Shown here: one piece after another, positions 5,127 through 6,248 of the stretch | Numbering within the stretch: the stretch's first letter is position 1 | Layout of the letters: every line of letters begins with the position of its first letter | NCBI GenBank assembly: GCA_018610095.1 | Contig: JAHEOB010000269.1 | Coordinates: forward strand, 1-6,248 | Length of the DNA: 6,248 nucleotides | Source: Halothece sp. MAG | GTDB lineage: Bacteria; Cyanobacteriota; Cyanobacteriia; Cyanobacteriales; Rubidibacteraceae | Direction of reading: 5' to 3' | Program-made: the position numbers and the translations under genes | The notes under the pieces: model-generated | Database searches by the model: none | Told to the model about the DNA's origin: nothing | Seen by the model: only the letters and a program-made list of their open reading frames with translations

Positions 5127-6248
5127 TTACCGCAATTGCATATAATTTTTCCAAAGTTGGGCAGCATGACTGCTACTGCCGCTGGTGCCAGAAGCATCAT
5201 CATTGCCTAACCAGACACCGGTAGTGATATCTTGATTGGGGAGATAGCCAATAAACCATAAATCGACTGCATCATTGGTTGTTCCCGTTTTCCCAGCAAC
5301 TGTTTGATTCATGTTAGCTGCTTGTCCGGTACCGTCTTGAACCACCCCTTGTAACCATTGGGTCATGGTTTGGGCGATTGTTGCATCAATGACAGCGCGA
5401 TCGCGCTGGGGATCATTTTCATAATCATAGATCACGCGACACGTCTGGTAATCATGGGGATGACTGCAATCTTGACCATCATAAATGCGCTCAATGGCAT
5501 GAGGACGATTTTTAATGCCATTGTTATCAAACACAGCATAAGCTCCTGTCATTTCCAGAAGCGTCACTTCACTTTGTCCTAAGACTAATCCGGGAACGGC
5601 TTGTAAAGAGGAATTGATCCCTAATTGTTTCGCCATACGAATTACATTTTGTAACCCCACATCTCTGGCTAATCTCAGCGCAACCACATTTTCAGACTGG
5701 GCTAACCCCCGAGCTAAACTAATTTTCCCACTACTGCGTTGACACCCGCGATAAGTTTGTCCTTGCCACCGTAAAGGATCACAAGAATAGGTTTGATGGG
5801 GAGAGATTCTCCCGTTTAAGGCAGCAGCATAAGCAAATACCTTAAACGTAGAACCCGGTTGACGTTGCGCTTGGCTAACACGATTAAATTGACTGCTTTG
5901 ATAATCTCGACCCCCAACTAAGGATAAAATGGCTCCCGTTTGACTATCTAGGCTAACCACTGCTCCTTGGTGGTACCCTAAAGATTCTCCCTGACGGTTA
6001 AGATGCTCTCGAAGTTTGGTTTTCGCTTTCTGTTGTAAATTCAAATCCAAGCCCGTTTCGATAATAAAATTGCCTTCTGCAGCTAATTCCGAACCCAGTA
6101 ACTGTTTTAACTCTTGCAACACATGATTATAAAAATAGGGGGCACGAATTTCTGATAACTCTTCTCGGGCTTTTGGACTGATTTCAATGCGAGAACGACG
6201 AGCACGTTGGGCTTGTTTCTGATTAATCATTCCCAAATGGTTCATGCG
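5127..6248 (-). CDS. Class A penicillin-binding protein, transpeptidase half (partial, N-terminus beyond right edge)
   Basis: Bifunctional PBPs polymerise glycan strands (GT51 domain) and cross-link peptidoglycan stems (transpeptidase) at the outer face of the cytoplasmic membrane. Here 373 C-terminal residues are visible. The frame stays open to the edge: codon 6248-6246 (Arg) precedes the first ATG at 6245. The sequence RMNHLGMINQKQAQRA is the usual linker after GT51, so that Met is internal and the true start lies outside the window. Counting from that Met, the catalytic motifs are intact: STFK (132-135, nucleophile Ser132), SEN (184-186) and KTGT (319-322), followed by WFIGYLP and GVWLGNDD. 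Cys155/Cys168 and Cys260/Cys269 form two close pairs, plausible extracytoplasmic disulfides. The protein ends at the transpeptidase fold (LWKNYMQLR) with no long tail. It converges on the fusion gene with 4 bp between stop codons. The family is certain; the paralogue is not assigned. Confidence 0.96.
   Translation of the reverse strand, partial: RMNHLGMINQKQAQRARRSRIEISPKAREELSEIRAPYFYNHVLQELKQLLGSELAAEGNFIIETGLDLNLQQKAKTKLREHLNRQGESLGYHQGAVVSLDSQTGAILSLVGGRDYQSSQFNRVSQAQRQPGSTFKVFAYAAALNGRISPHQTYSCDPLRWQGQTYRGCQRSSGKISLARGLAQSENVVALRLARDVGLQNVIRMAKQLGINSSLQAVPGLVLGQSEVTLLEMTGAYAVFDNNGIKNRPHAIERIYDGQDCSHPHDYQTCRVIYDYENDPQRDRAVIDATIAQTMTQWLQGVVQDGTGQAANMNQTVAGKTGTTNDAVDLWFIGYLPNQDITTGVWLGNDDASGTSGSSSHAAQLWKNYMQLR

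Larger units (their letters stand above)
1180..5404. repeat. Five HIP1 octamers GCGATCGC
   Basis: The copies are at 1180-1187, 2643-2650, 3675-3682, 4363-4370 and 5397-5404, all inside coding sequence. HIP1 is strongly over-represented in many cyanobacterial genomes and supports the taxonomic call. None occurs in positions 1-1179, but that stretch is too short to argue for foreign origin. Confidence 0.9.

Noticed and set aside
5132..5139. GCAATTGC palindrome followed by T-rich sequence as a terminator of the fusion gene
   Set aside because: An 8-nt palindrome without a loop cannot form a useful hairpin, and it lies within the PBP coding region.
5127..6245. ATG at 6245 as the start of the penicillin-binding protein
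   Set aside because: The frame is open to the window edge, and the preceding sequence matches the interior linker after the GT51 domain, so this Met is internal.

Overview
The window looks like a piece of a cyanobacterial chromosome. Base composition is moderate to AT-rich. Five copies of the cyanobacterial HIP1 octamer GCGATCGC occur between 1180 and 5404. The proteins fit as well: a type IV pilin-like G/H C-terminal signature of the kind common in cyanobacteria, and a class A penicillin-binding protein with two Cys pairs. The genus cannot be fixed from this sequence; a unicellular chroococcalean type is only a guess.

Layout from left to right. (1) 1-552, minus strand: the N-terminal 184 residues of a lipoprotein with a DUF4878/NTF2-like domain followed by the start of a type IV pilin-like G/H domain. 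It starts at TTG and runs off the left edge. (2) 553-1017: a divergent intergenic region of 465 bp. It has a plausible promoter for each flanking gene, a cluster of TTTCA/TGAAA repeats over the lipoprotein promoter, a 14-bp palindrome next to the lipoprotein ribosome binding site, and a leader of about 140 nt with several short inverted repeats before the next gene. (3) 1018-2070, plus strand: a 350-residue protein with two membrane segments, a long glutamine-rich coiled coil and a C-terminal DUF2325-like Rossmann domain. (4) 2071-2230: a short gap with weak regulatory candidates. (5) 2231-5122, plus strand: a 963-residue fusion of a PlsY-like membrane domain that has lost its catalytic motifs with a soluble ATP-grasp/phosphohistidine module resembling rifampicin phosphotransferase and PEP synthase-like enzymes. 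(6) 5127-6248, minus strand: the transpeptidase half of a class A penicillin-binding protein, cut by the right edge. It converges on the fusion gene with only 4 bp between stop codons.

The common theme is the cell envelope: a lipoprotein, a membrane-anchored coiled coil, a membrane-tethered phosphotransferase-like enzyme and a peptidoglycan synthase. The sequence does not show that they form one pathway. The genes are divergent, separately spaced or convergent, so no multigene operon is evident. The least conventional objects are the PlsY-like/phosphotransferase fusion and the lipoprotein carrying a pilin-type C-terminal domain without the pilin N-terminal helix. No RNA gene, CRISPR array, insertion sequence or tRNA was recognised.
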